Origin: Phanerodontia chrysosporium
Taxonomy: Eukaryota; Basidiomycota; Agaricomycetes; Polyporales; Phanerochaetaceae
DNA length: 64,000 nucleotides
Reading direction: 5' to 3'
Assembly (NCBI GenBank): GCA_001910725.1
Contig: MJGA01000060.1
Span: forward strand, 1-64,000
Shown: piece after piece, positions 39,484 through 50,261 of the stretch
Numbering within the stretch: position 1 is the first letter of the stretch
Layout of the letters: each line of letters starts with the position of its first letter
The notes under the pieces: model-generated
What the model was told of the DNA's origin: nothing
Seen by the model: the letters and a program-made list of their open reading frames with translations, nothing else
The model's database searches: none
Position numbers and translations under genes: made by a program

Positions 39484-39647
39484 CGCTATACCCTATGCCG
39501 AAGATGTTATCGCCGGAGTTGTGTACCGAATAGTCCCGTTTGAGCAGGCTGTACCTGTCGATAAAGTCGAGACCTCTTCGAGAGAGCGAACCGTTATCAC
39601 CGACGACCAGACACTGGATCGAGTCTCTCACCGATTGCGGTGTTCAA
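39484..39647 (-). pseudogene. Relic of an aspartic protease last exon
   Basis: The reverse complement aligns along its whole length with the last exon of the protease at 50262-52033 (51842-52010), for example TTGAACACCGCAATCGG, CGACTTTATCGACAGGTACA and ATTCGGTACACAACTCCGGC. It holds stop codons and small indels and has no upstream exons. It is closer to that gene than to the nearer paralogue A, so a separate copy once stood here. Confidence 0.8.
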
Positions 39648-39946
39648 CTGCCGACAGAATGAGCAAGAGTTCCACACCACAATTCACCATGTATATGATA
39701 CATCCGAGTTTCCAGGTACTTTGTCAGTTCGTTGGATAGCTGAAGAGAGCCTCGAATTGCTGGAGAGCGTCTGGTTGGAAGTCGCGCTGCGGGAGCTCCG
39801 GGGTCCCGCCGCGTCCGAGTCATGACGCAGCGCGGCAGGACCTCGGACATCGGCACGCTTCGTCCGGCCGATGCATGATGTGGAGGTCGCACGCTGCTTA
39901 CCCACGCGAAGCTCGTCCTCACCGTCGTCCACGACGTTGACAAAAT

Positions 39947-41685
39947 ATGCTCGGTCTCCGCACTGTTCGAAGCGGCCGCCTGGCGGCGCCATCTGCTTAC
40001 CGCGGCAGCCTGATGGCCCGCGGTTTCGCGACCAGCCGTGCGAGGTACCGTAAGTGGGGAAACCGTCGGTTCGCTAGCGATGTGCTGACGGAACTCCGGC
40101 CAACGACGCTAAAATCACGCCCAAAATCCTCCCCGAAATAAATAAACCGACCCGCACTGCTTTGTCGGTCGACCAACCATGGCTATAGAAGAAAAGATTG
40201 CGGTGAAGAACCCTGTCGTGGAGCTAGACGGCGATGAGATGACGAGGATTATCTGGAAGAAGATAAGGGAGGAGGTACGTCTCAAAACCCGACTAACAAG
40301 GCTTGCAAGGTGCTAACAGTCACTCTACCAGCTCATCCTTCCTTATCTTCAACTGGATATCAAGTACTATGACTTGGGCATTGAAGCTCGTGACGCCGTG
40401 AGTCTATCGAACCTGGTGGGAGCCTTCCAAGCTCATAGCGCCTAGACCAACGACAAAGTCACCGTCGAGTCCGCTGAAGCCATCCTCAAGTATGGCGTCG
40501 GTATCAAGTGCGCGACCATCACGCCCGACGAGGCACGTGTCAAGGAGTTCAACCTCAAGGAGATGTGGAAGAGCCCCAATGGCACAATCCGAAACATTCT
40601 CGGAGGCACTGTCTTCCGCGAGCCCATCATCCTAAAGCGCATCCCCAGACCAGTGCCAGGATGGAAGAACCCCATCGTCATTGGCCGCCATGCGTTCGGT
40701 GACCAGTATCGTTCGACCGACTTCGTGGCGCCTGGACCAGGAAAGCTCCAGCTAGTGTACACGCCTGCCGATGGTGGCGAGCCTGTGACCATGAACGTCT
40801 ACGACTTCAAGGGCAAGGGTGTCGCAATGGCTATGTACAACACCGACGAGGTAAGTCTAATTATCGTGCACTCAGGACATGCGCTCACTGGTTTTAGTCA
40901 ATAAGGGGATTCGCCCACTCGTCCTTCAAGATGGCAATTGCGAAGAAGCTTCCTCTGGTAAGGTTCCAACATACGCATCAAATCGGACATACTGAGCTCG
41001 CTTTAGTTCATGTCGACCAAGAACACGATCATGAAGAAGTACGACGGCCGCTTCAAGGACATCTTCCAGGAGGTCTACGAAAGCGAGTACCAGAAGGCGT
41101 TCGAGGAGGCAGGCATCTACTACGAGCACCGTCTCATCGACGACATGGTCGCACAGGCGATCAAGTCTTCTGGCGGATTCGTCTGGGCATGCAAGAACTA
41201 CGACGGAGACGTCCAGTCTGACATCCTCGCCCAGGGCTTCGGCTCCCTCGGCATGATGACCTCGGAGCTCATCACGCCCGACGGCAAGACCGTCGAGAGC
41301 GAGGCCGCGCACGGCACCGTGACCCGCCACTACCGCGAGTGGCAGAAGGGCCGCGAGACCTCGACGAACCCCGTCGCGTCCATCTTCGCCTGGACGCGTG
41401 GACTGCTCCACCGCGCGAAGCTCGACGGGAACGATGCGCTCAAGCACTTCTGCGAGGACCTCGAGGCCGCTTGCGTTGAGGTTATCGACGTCGACGGCAT
41501 CATGACCAAGGATCTCGCCCTCGCCATTCATGGAAAGGACATGAAGCGTGAGCACTGGGTTGTCACTGACGTCTACATGGACGCCGTCAACGTGCGTGGC
41601 TCCCTCTCTGCATAAACACGTCACTAATTACTGCATTTAGGCTAAGCTCAAGGAGAAGATGAAGGCCCGCAAGGCGCAGGCTTAA
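39947..41685 (+). CDS. NADP-dependent isocitrate dehydrogenase, mitochondrial form
   Basis: Seven predicted exons: 39947-40049, 40189-40274, 40332-40397, 40446-40850, 40898-40957, 41007-41591 and 41641-41685 (449 residues). Exon 1 encodes an Arg/Ser-rich, acid-free presequence ([20 protein letters not shown]...) of mitochondrial type and splices in phase to [20 protein letters not shown]. Other landmarks are [36 protein letters not shown] and [20 protein letters not shown]. The enzyme oxidises isocitrate to 2-oxoglutarate with NADP+. The catalytic region is complete and introns 2-6 are 47-57 bp. Intron 1 is 139 bp and contains a second start (see 40179). Confidence 0.92.
40136..40146 (+). promoter_or_regulatory. 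Candidate internal TATA-like element in intron 1 of the isocitrate dehydrogenase gene
   Basis: AAATAAATAAA lies 33 bp upstream of the ATG at 40179, inside the intron of the longer transcript. It could start a shorter transcript for the cytosolic enzyme. Confidence 0.4.
40179..41685 (+). CDS. NADP-dependent isocitrate dehydrogenase, predicted cytosolic form
   Basis: A second ATG (40179) lies within intron 1 of the longer form and reads [14 protein letters not shown] in phase with the same downstream exons, giving 418 residues, the usual length of cytosolic NADP-IDH. The splice acceptor of intron 1 (TAG, 40186-40188) falls seven bases after the ATG, so splicing removes this start and joins the presequence instead. 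One gene could thus serve two compartments through alternative transcription starts. The C-terminus (RKAQA) has no SKL-type peroxisomal signal. Confidence 0.8.
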
Positions 41686-41754
41686 GAGATGGTCTTGTAG
41701 GCTGCCGACTCTGCTGTATCATGATGTATGTGTATCTATCTTTGGGTTACCGCC

Positions 41755-42400
41755 GGAGACTCTGCTATACCATGGCACCCTGCTGTGTCCATCCATGTGC
41801 TACTACGTTGTGCCACGTCCGAACCGCGCGAACCACCTAGTCGGCCGATGATAGTCAAGACACCCCGACTGCTCCTGTCGTGCATCACGGCCGAGAGCGC
41901 GAACACAACGATCACGCCTACGGGCTGCCGATCAGCTCATGCGGCGCGCACCCGCTAACGCGTACGAAGAGGTGTCGGAAGAGCTGGTAGGGTCCTGGTC
42001 CGGCGAAGGCGCAACGATAATGGGTGTCGTCGTGTGGGACGCCAGGTTCAGCGAGAAGTATGTGCCCGCGACCGTCAGCGTAAGGAACGTTTAGCAGAGG
42101 TCCCATGATATGGGTGCACGGCGTGCGTCGAAGATGGTGCCGCCTTACAGCGAGCCCAAAGCTTCTTGGTCGAGGAGTTGGATCACAGCGGAGGGCGCGC
42201 AGCTTGGGCGTGTTGAACGCGTCTTCGGTGAGATGTCCAGCCCTCCAGTCGCTATCGCGCATACTCGTGTATAAGTCGTTCGCGTCTCAGAACAAGCTTG
42301 GAGAACAGCAGAGGATGTTCCGGCCGTTCGCAGTGCAATGCCCAGTGAATCATGTGCAAGCTCATATACTAGCACAAGGCCGACATGCCAACGGAAGCAG
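41755..42400 (-). pseudogene. Truncated duplicate of the wax-synthase-like MBOAT gene
   Basis: The stretch is similar to 42590-43580. Matching parts include the region before the ORF end and the segment containing QLFRHLFVR and the A/VMHD region, but the copy is only about half as long, with the middle missing and frames broken. It lies in tandem on the same strand as the intact gene. Confidence 0.7.
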
Positions 42401-42657
42401 CTTTAACTTATAGAATTGAGTGCTAGGCACAAGCATCAGTTGAACAATGTATTCTATGGGCATGAAGGGTGATTGCACAGGTATCTATGAAGGATTCACG
42501 AGCTATGCGGACCAAAGTTTGGCTACCGGTGTAGGGTTTCCGGGGTCTTTCGCCTTGTTGCGGGTAGCGCGAGTCTCGTGTACGCCGATGAGGGAATGCT
42601 ATGGCAGGGCATCCTGCCGTGTCCGTTCATGTGCTACCACAATGCGCCACGCCCAAG

Positions 42658-43933
42658 CTACGCAAACCACAAGGCAAACCACCATGTTGGCCGAAGACAA
42701 TCAGGAATTGCAGAAGCCCCAGCCAAACCTCGAGTCAGCCACGCGTCGATGAGGAGGTTGCCTGTCCCGAGCAAGAACAACATCGTCCAACACCACCCCG
42801 CAAAACCCTGCACCTTCCGGGCCGTGATGAGCTCGAAAGCCTGCTCTGCAAGGACCCCAACGCCGCTGAGGATGAAGAACCCGCCAATCTGACGGAACGC
42901 TGTTCCCCGCCCCATGCCCCAGATGCATACGTCGTGCATCACGGCCGAGAGAGCAAACACACCGAGGACACCCGCGGGCCTGCCGAGCAGCGCGTGCGCG
43001 GGGCGCGCGCCGAAACGCACGAACATGTGCCGGAAGAGCTGGTGCCAGCGCCGGCCCCAGAAGTCGCGCAGCGACACCGCTGCCCACGGCGCAACGCTGA
43101 GCGGCGGCCACATGGCAGGATCCTGGCGTGGCGCGAGCACGAACATGGCGAGGGTCGCAGCGTGGTATGTCATGTTCAGCGAAAAGTAGATGCCCGTTCC
43201 CGTGAGGAGTGTGAGGAGTGTCGAGAAGAGATACCGCGGGAAGGGTGTGAGGCGCGCGTCGAAGATGGTGCCGCCCTGCAGCGAGCCGAATGTATCTGGG
43301 CCGAGAACGTGGATGATAGCCTGAATGGCATCGCATATTACCAGGTCACGGAGGGCGCGCAGCGCGGTTGAGAGCATGAATGCGGTGTTTGAGTGTGTTG
43401 GTCGCGTCTCGGGTGGGGTATTCAACCCTTTTGACCATTTCCAGCCAATGCCGCGTATGCTGGAGCAGAGGTCGTGTGCGTCTTGGTACAGGCTCGCCGG
43501 CGAGGGCCTTTGTGGACGATCCAGCGGCTCGCGGCGCAATGCCCAGTCGATCATCCGCAAGCTCATAGAGAACTGAGCGATCTGCGACCTTCGCGTCAGG
43601 TATTGTATTCCACGCTAAAAAGTCGAGTAGACTCACACCGTGTCCATAATTGTTGTGATTGTATTTGGGACTGCCTCCCGAGGCATCACAGCGTGTGGCA
43701 GCTCTCCAGCACAAGGCCACTGCCAGCGGGAGCAGAGCCAATCTGTAGAGTCTTGTGCCAGGCACGAGCACGAGAACTGCCATGGCATAAAGACAGAGAA
43801 CGGTCGGAAGAAGAATAAGGACCGCCGACTTGAAGTCCAGCGGGACGCGATCTTCCACTCGAGGGACCGCTAGGCTTCGTAACCGTAGGAAATGCATCTT
43901 GAGAGTGGCCTCGTCGTTGTTGGCAGTGTGCAA
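42658..43933 (-). CDS. Wax-synthase-like membrane-bound O-acyltransferase (MBOAT)
   Basis: Two predicted exons (43933-43637 and 43581-42658; 55-bp intron) give 406 residues. The N-terminus has two hydrophobic helices (AVLILLPTVLCLYAMAVLVL is the first). The wax-synthase domain has the signature SLRDFWGRRWHQLFRHMF and the catalytic-type His in AVMHDVCIWGMG, followed by three more hydrophobic stretches. Family members use acyl-CoA to esterify alcohols or, in fungal natural-product clusters, acetylate terpenoids. No cluster partner is next to it, so the substrate is unknown. Confidence 0.85.
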
Positions 43934-44270
43934 CGTTGAGAAAACGAACTAGCGACCCGTCCCAGCGCCGAGTCGGTCAGGGACAGCGATCGCGCATCCG
44001 TCAAACGCGAATAGGCGAGCGCTCGCGGAGGCGAGCATCTGTCTCATGTCGTCCCGCTGCCAAGTAAAATGAACAGGCCTGACTGCGAGAAAATACAATT
44101 TCGCGGGGTATCATGATAGGTGCGGATATGATACATACAAAAATTAATAGATCCTACTGTCTCTGACCCAGCACTAACCCGAGAAGAGGAACGGAGCGTT
44201 ACGCCTGCGCAACTAACTCTTGAAGGAAAGGATACCTAGAAAAGGAATTAGTATCGGATGCTTGCATGCA
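43934..44270. other. Intergenic region
   Basis: Upstream of the MBOAT gene and downstream of the F-box-like gene. I see nothing coding. Confidence 0.4.
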
Positions 44271-45178
44271 TCATGCATGCTTGACGTACTCATGATCATC
44301 CAAGAACCCCTTATCGCGGCTTACGCACTCGGCGAACTGGACTAATGTCTTGCCAGACGTGAACAACAGTTCACGATAATGGGCTAGTGCGACCTCCATT
44401 TGCTCGAGGTCTCTCGGGACACTGGGGAACGTCAATAACAAGGAACTCCATAAATAGGTGGGCCACTTACAGGTCACAAAGGGCCCGATTAACGTCGAGA
44501 ATGGTACATCCATCAGGATTGTTCACCGTTAGGAAGGGGTCCCCGTTCATGTCCTGAAAGCTGATGGTTTGCAGAGGAGGGAATGTAGCGAAGGCACAGG
44601 ATGCATTGGGGTGCGCGCAGAGGGGCCCATATTGCGAAGTTTTGCACTCCGGAAAGGTCGGCAGATGTGTAAGCAGTATGGCCAACGTGTCCGGAGACGG
44701 CATATGGGGTGTATCAGGCGCGGCCTCCGAGAAGTGCAGATAGAAATACAGTGGATGCAACTCCACGGCTGGCGGACGGGCCAAGGGTTCGCGAATCGAG
44801 GTTCTGGACATGCTATGGTAATGGGAGGCTGTATGCACGTTTATTAACGCGTATGAAGGCGGGTGAAAGTCGCTACTCACCGAAGCAAGCATTGGCAGCC
44901 TTGCATGTATTGATCTCACATTCCGACGCGTGCTTGACCAGGATGCGCGCAAGCTCGCGCCATGACATTTTCTTCATGGACTGTCTCTCGGCCTTCCGTC
45001 GCCTCGGCCTGCCGAAACCTGCCTTGAAGCAGGCGGTCTGCCAGAGGCCATCATCTTCATACAGCCTTCGAACGCGTCGGGATGTCTGCGAGAAGGAGAT
45101 ATGCGCGCGGAGGTCGCCGCCGAGCTTGTCGCGTATATGCGCCAAAATCTTGTCTGAGAGTGCGTCGAAGCCTGTCAT
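44271..45178 (-). CDS. F-box-like protein of unknown role
   Basis: Three predicted exons (45178-44877, 44803-44471, 44421-44271), 261 residues. The first 60 residues look like an F-box (FDALSDKILAHIRDKLGG, SQTSRRVRRLYEDDGLWQTA). A WRELARILVKHASECE block follows, then a central region with LHPLYFYLHFSEA and CAFATFPPL. The end is FAECVSRDKGFLDDHEY. I recall similar hypothetical proteins from basidiomycetes but no tested function. The first intron uses donor GTAGCG at 44876; the alternative donor one codon upstream (GTGAGT) breaks the frame. Confidence 0.7.
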
Positions 45179-46201
45179 GTTTCAGGATGGGAGCTAGGTG
45201 GATGCTGCTCGAGGAACCAGGGGGTAGAGATTTATACCAGATCACACGCTGTCGGCCACGACGAGGACCAAAGGGGCCACTGTCGTCGCTTTCAGGGACA
45301 GATGGGAGGACAAGACAAGGTCCAAGGACATTGACTTCCTTCTACCGTCGTCCTTTGCGCGACAAGTTGCATGGAGGTACAGACGGGATGATGGACGGAG
45401 GCAAGCACGAAGTCTAAATAATATTCCCACACCAGGCACTTATTCGGGACTTAGATATTGGGGATAACCTCTGTCCTCCAAGCTCAGGGCCTTCAGGCGT
45501 CGAAACACCCCCGCGTACACAGCTCGCCAAGTGCGCAAGCCGTGAATGTTACGGCCCAGTAGATGCAGGACACGTATGCAATGAGGAAAGCAGGAGTTCA
45601 TGGGAGCGAAACGGGATGGGACGGAGCGAGGGATGCAGCGAGTCGGCAAGAACTCCCATCCGAATATCTCCCTTCGGCCTGAGACTCCGTGGGCTCTCTG
45701 CTAAGTTAGCTGCAAGGAAGTCAGTAAGTTCCTGGTAGTATGCTTTATTTACCGAGGCACTTGCACAACGTAAGGAAGTGTAAATAAGTCCCGAAGAACC
45801 TCAACCTATCCTGGAACCTCTACCAGCGTTGACCACGAGCCTCAGTGAGTATTCTTGTAGTTTGTTTTGAGGTTAGTTAGTATGACTTACACGGGACACT
45901 TACTGTAGCTTACAGTTTCAATGTGTAAGTAAGAAATACTAACTCATATTTACGGACTTGCACTCGCCGATACTCTTTCTCCTTGTCCGCAACGCTACCC
46001 GTCTCCCTTCCCCGTCGTCAACCGAAACCCTGTCGACGACCCCCTGTCGCGCCCATCTCCTCAGGCTGTCCGTTCTGCTACCGCCCTTCTGCATCCGGAT
46101 GAGCCCAAGCTGTGTTAGCGCAAAGTCTCATCTCCATCACCCAGCAACGACCGCGAATATCCTGCTCTGAAGAACAGCTTCGGCATGCGCATGCATACCG
46201 T
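45179..46201. other. Intergenic region between divergent genes
   Basis: 1.0 kb between the F-box-like gene (minus) and the NT-C2 gene (plus). No coding frame with recognisable features. Confidence 0.4.
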
Positions 46202-46208
46202 TATAAAG
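46202..46208 (+). promoter_or_regulatory. Candidate TATA box of the NT-C2 gene
   Basis: TATAAAG, about 42 bp before the ATG at 46244. This spacing would leave a very short 5' leader. Confidence 0.35.
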
Positions 46209-46243
46209 CCATCATACAAGCCTAGCATATCCCCTGACCAGCC

Positions 46244-47731
46244 ATGACCATGAACAAGACGTCTATCGCAGAGTCTAGCTCCTCCTCCTCGTCAACTCCA
46301 CACGGTCTCAGAACACAGCTCGGACACATTCTTCCAAAGCACGCGCTCTTCCAGGTCAATGTGCACATCGACCAGCTCTCCAATGTTCCACTTGTAGGCG
46401 GCGAGTTCGGCGTGCGGTGGAAATTCAGGAACGTGCAGTCCGGATCCGGTCTCCTGGGCAAGATGAAGGGCCGCTCGACACCCACGCTTGCGAACGGCAA
46501 GGGCAAGGGCAGGCAAGAGCCCTCTATCCAGATTACCCCGGGTACCCCTGTGCGCGACGGCTTCGGTTTCCAGGAGTCAGTGCACGACGACGGTCGCTCC
46601 TCCTTCGAAGACGACGAAGACCACGGCCGCCTGAGCATGCAGTCGAACGGCTCCGCCGTCTACGGCCAGTATCTCACGACCTCTCCTCCCGAAACCCCAA
46701 CCGCAACCCCCAAACCTGGGCGGCTCGAGAAGGCTGAAGCCAAGGGCATGACGCCGTGGGCGCCGCTCCAGAGCTACAACGTGCGCTGGGACCACAAGGT
46801 CTCGGTTGTCGTCCAGATGGACGTGCACCGCGAGACGGGCGACCTGCTTCCCTCCGAGCTCAAGCTGGTCGTCATGCAGCGCGTCGTGCACGGCGACCCA
46901 AACGCGCCGCGCCAGCCGCGCCTCGGAGCGGTCTACATCAACCTCGCCGAATACGCCGACAACGGCCCGGTTACGCGTCGCTACCTCCTCCGGGAAAGCA
47001 AGACGAACGCAACGCTCAAGGTCTGTGCTGACCGTCTCCACTGGCTGTCTCGTCTTGACCTTTCTCTCTAGCTGACCATCGAGGTCGAACACATTGGCGG
47101 AGAGAAGCACTACGTCCCTCCGCCGCTGCGCAAGGGAGAGATCATGGCCTCGGTCACAGGCCTGCTCTCCAACAGCAACCTATACCAGACAAAGTTCGCG
47201 CGCGACCTCGACATGTACACCCACCACGAGGACGACGACAGCGCGAGCATATACCAGCAGCCCGAGGGCGCCGTAGACTTTGACCGACTCGCCTGCTCCC
47301 AAGGCCTCCGCACCACCGAGAACCTCATCGACGCGATCTTCAACCCGATACCCACCGCGAACGAAGACTCGTCCCCGTTCACGTACTACGACCCCGACAA
47401 AGCACGCGAGGCCGAGAAGGCTGCGTGGGCTGCGGAGCGGCAGAGCACGCACAGCAGCTTCGACAGCGGGTACACGGACGGCAGCAGCAGCCACCCCGCG
47501 TCCGTCTACACGACGAACAGCGACTCGACGGGCACGGGCTCAGGCTCGGGCTCGTCAGACCCGCAACAGCCGAAGCACTGGTGGCAGAAGATGCGCAACC
47601 GGCCGAGCACGCCTGTCTCTCGGGCCTTCCGACCGTCTACCCGCAGACCACTGAATTCGCCAGGATACCCTCGTGAGAGCCCCTCTTTTCGCTCCCCGAG
47701 TCTATGCCGTTCGCTTTCGCTCTTTTCGTGA
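46244..47731 (+). CDS. NT-C2 (EEIG1/EHBP1 N-terminal) domain protein
   Basis: Two exons (46244-47020, 47072-47731; 51-bp intron) give 478 residues. The NT-C2 type domain starts at FQVNVHIDQLSNVPLVGGEFGVRWKFRN and resumes after a low-complexity insert at SYNVRWDHKVSVVVQMDVHR, with LTIEVEHIGGEKHYVPPP at its end. The C-terminal part is Ser/Gly-rich with no domain, then Lys/Arg-rich. NT-C2 domains link membranes to the cytoskeleton or trafficking machinery in EHBP1-type proteins. The fungal member's role is not known. The last 30 residues are weakly supported and an extra intron could change them. Confidence 0.82.
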
Positions 47732-48237
47732 CTGTTTTGTCTTGGCTCGCATGTATGCTCCCGCTCTCGTTGTCGTCTCTCGTCTCGGACACGCTTTTAC
47801 GCAAACACGCGCTTTCTATTATTATTGGATCAGTATTCTCCGTTTAACTCACCGTACCAGCACCTTATAAAATGTAACGTTAGCTAGGCGTCGCTTGGAC
47901 CTCGATAATATTGGATCACATCTTCAACGCGTAGGTGGTGCCGAGTGAAGGTACAAAAGGCGTGTTGTACAAATGCGTGCGCGGATCTGTCATCTGTCCG
48001 AGACGGTCAGTTCAAACATAAGTGAGCGACGACACACCGCTCTCTACTACGCCAGTGCCTCTGCCGCGAATTCATGTGCTTACGCGGAACACACTCTGAG
48101 CAGTAGATCGGATCGGTAGTTCTATGAGGGAAGCAGATGTATGGGATGTCGACGTAGGTACAGAGACAGTATGCATGAAACTGTCGGGAGTGGTCAGTCG
48201 GGACACGGACGTGCACGGCGGAGAGACGCACCTCTAA
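47732..48237. other. Intergenic region between convergent genes
   Basis: 0.5 kb of 3' flanks of the NT-C2 gene and the ribosomal protein gene. No gene seen. Confidence 0.4.
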
Positions 48238-48694
48238 CTAAGATGCGAGTGCCTCTGCTGCTGGTGTTGCCGGAGTCGCCGCTGATGCAGCCTCGGCAGC
48301 CGCAGCCTGCGCAATCTGCTTTTCGCGGAGCATGACCCGTATCCGCATGCCCTCCCATCCCAGGAGGTCCGGCTTCGTCTTCATGACATAGTTGTCGATG
48401 CCGCCATGCTGCACGCGACATCTTCAGCGCACCAATACCGGCATTCCCTACTGCTGCACGCACCTTCTTGATGGTCTTCAGTGCCCGCGCGGTGACCTTC
48501 ACCCGGATGTAGTCCTGGAGGGTCTCGGAGAAGAGCCGCTGGTTGTGCACGTTCGGAAGCCACGTCCGCCGTGTCTTTTTCTTCGAGAACGGGACGTTGT
48601 TGCCCGACTGGCGAGTCTTGCCTCCGAACAAACCGAGCTGGGCCCTCTTGAACGGCGCGCTGATGACCTCGCAGAGGCGGAGGGTGGGGAACAT
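48238..48694 (-). CDS. Mitochondrial large-subunit ribosomal protein bL28m
   Basis: Two predicted exons, 48694-48464 and 48408-48238, joined across a 55-bp intron (GTGCGT..GCAG) in phase 0, giving 133 residues. The bL28 core reads GLFGGKTRQSGNNVPFSKKK then TRRTWLPNVHNQRL and VKVTARALKTIKKHGGIDNY across the splice. The N-terminus is short and basic, fitting mitochondrial import. The Ala-rich tail is an extension. It faces the cupin gene head to head, with 208 bp between the two ATGs as a shared promoter. Confidence 0.92.
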
Positions 48695-48902
48695 GGCGGC
48701 GGCAAGCAAGCTTGGGATGGGCGCTTCCTCGCCCGCGCATCTTGTCCGCTGCCTCCACCGCGTCCGTCGCGAAATCTCTCGTTCGCGCTGCATATACGAG
48801 CTATCGAGCATACTAGAGCATATTCAATCTCTTCTGCTCTAAAGTGAGCCTATCCTCTAACTATACCTTCGTACCTGATCATGTCAGTAGAGTCGGGTAG
48901 AG

Positions 48903-49421
48903 ATGGCCGAAGGGAACCTCGAATGCCTCCCCTACCGCATCTCGACCTCTGAGCTGCCTGAGGACTCATTCCGCGAGATCCCTCATCCTGTGGATCCCAA
49001 GTGTATCAGGCACTCGTTCTCCCTCGGCGATGCCTGCGGGCTCACGAAGCTCGGGGTACACTTCTGCTGCGTCGAGCCGCACACCCAGAGCTCCGTCTTG
49101 CACTGGCACAGCAACGAGGACGAGTGGATATACATTCTCGATGCGGGCGAGTCTGGCGCAACCCTTATCATCCTTACGGATGGCGAGACAGAGCCCAGGG
49201 AGGAGAAGGCTCAGAATGGGGATTTCTTTGCCTTCCCGGCCGGCAAGCGCATCGCCCATGCGCTCAGGGCAGGCGACCAAGAGCTTGTGTACCTCTGCTC
49301 TGGGACGCGCCAGGAGATGGACATCTGTACCTACCCATCTGCGGGCAAGAGTCTTGTGATTGACCGGACGAAGGGGGGAAGTAACTGGTTTGTGCACGAG
49401 TCTGCCAAGAGCTATCGGTAG
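48903..49421 (+). CDS. Cupin-domain protein
   Basis: A 172-residue single-exon gene. The cupin metal motif is LHWHSNEDEWIYIL (HxH...E), with the second motif around GDFFAFPAGKRIAHAL. Such proteins often have metal-dependent dioxygenase, isomerase or sugar-binding roles. None can be chosen from sequence. No signal peptide is visible, so it is likely cytosolic. It shares a promoter region with bL28m. Confidence 0.88.
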   Translation: MAEGNLECLPYRISTSELPEDSFREIPHPVDPKCIRHSFSLGDACGLTKLGVHFCCVEPHTQSSVLHWHSNEDEWIYILDAGESGATLIILTDGETEPREEKAQNGDFFAFPAGKRIAHALRAGDQELVYLCSGTRQEMDICTYPSAGKSLVIDRTKGGSNWFVHESAKSYR

Positions 49422-50261
49422 AGCGGGACGGCGTCGCCCTTCTCGCTGAGCTTCCGTGATTATCCACCAATACCTTTCACTCATGCTTCGTATCATTTCT
49501 GGAGACTTGCTTTGTATTGTTAGAGGTACGTCACAAGTTTGACCGAAATAAGCCCTACACCTCACTTTTGCTCCGTAGACTTGTATAAATGATGAGAAAC
49601 TGGATGCCTTTCGGGATGTTCAGCTACTACTTCGTCCCACTCCATATTCTTCCTTGAACGTGGCCATGATTAAGCTCAACTTCCAGGTACGCAGTCCTAC
49701 GTCGCCCCGTCCGAAAGGGAGATTTGTTGGATAATCTGTTTCTAGGTCCTCATCGTCATCATGCACCCAATCCTTTCCTTCTCTGTCGCCACCCAGCAGC
49801 CGAGCCTCGCCGAAGTAAACCATGTGGTCGCTTGACTTCTGTGAATGCAAGTCATACGCCTCATAGTCACGTTCCCCCATGTCTGCCTGAGAAGTTCACT
49901 TCGACGGCACGCTTCGCACCTCCATTTCAGGAAGAGCGAAGATAGGTCGGAGAGGTGACGTCGTGGCGTCACATATCCGCCGTGTTCTACTCGCTAATGT
50001 CCGCCGTGAGTGCTCCGCCGATTCATCATATCCACCGTCGACAGCATTGTCATCAATGAGAATTTCCATCGCGAGCTTATCCTGCAGTATTATGTTATCA
50101 CAGTTGGACGAGAGCATGTTCGTGCCGAATACGTGTTCTTGATGTTTATGGTGCCACAAGCGTTCGCAAGAGTTCCAGCGTGTCGAGGATAAAAGACAGC
50201 TGGGGGCATTTTCCTCTGCAGGTCCTCCGTTGAGGTGCTCTCCCCCGATTCCCATCCCACC
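49422..50261. other. Intergenic region upstream of aspartic protease B
   Basis: 0.8 kb. Short frames on both strands have no motif. A GGATAAAAG at about 50187 is a weak TATA-like element for the protease gene. Confidence 0.4.

Noticed and set aside
40926..41624. A 232-codon frame on the minus strand
   Set aside because: It is the exact antisense of isocitrate dehydrogenase exon 6.
46577..47110. A 177-codon frame on the minus strand
   Set aside because: It mirrors the NT-C2 coding exon and has no motif of its own.
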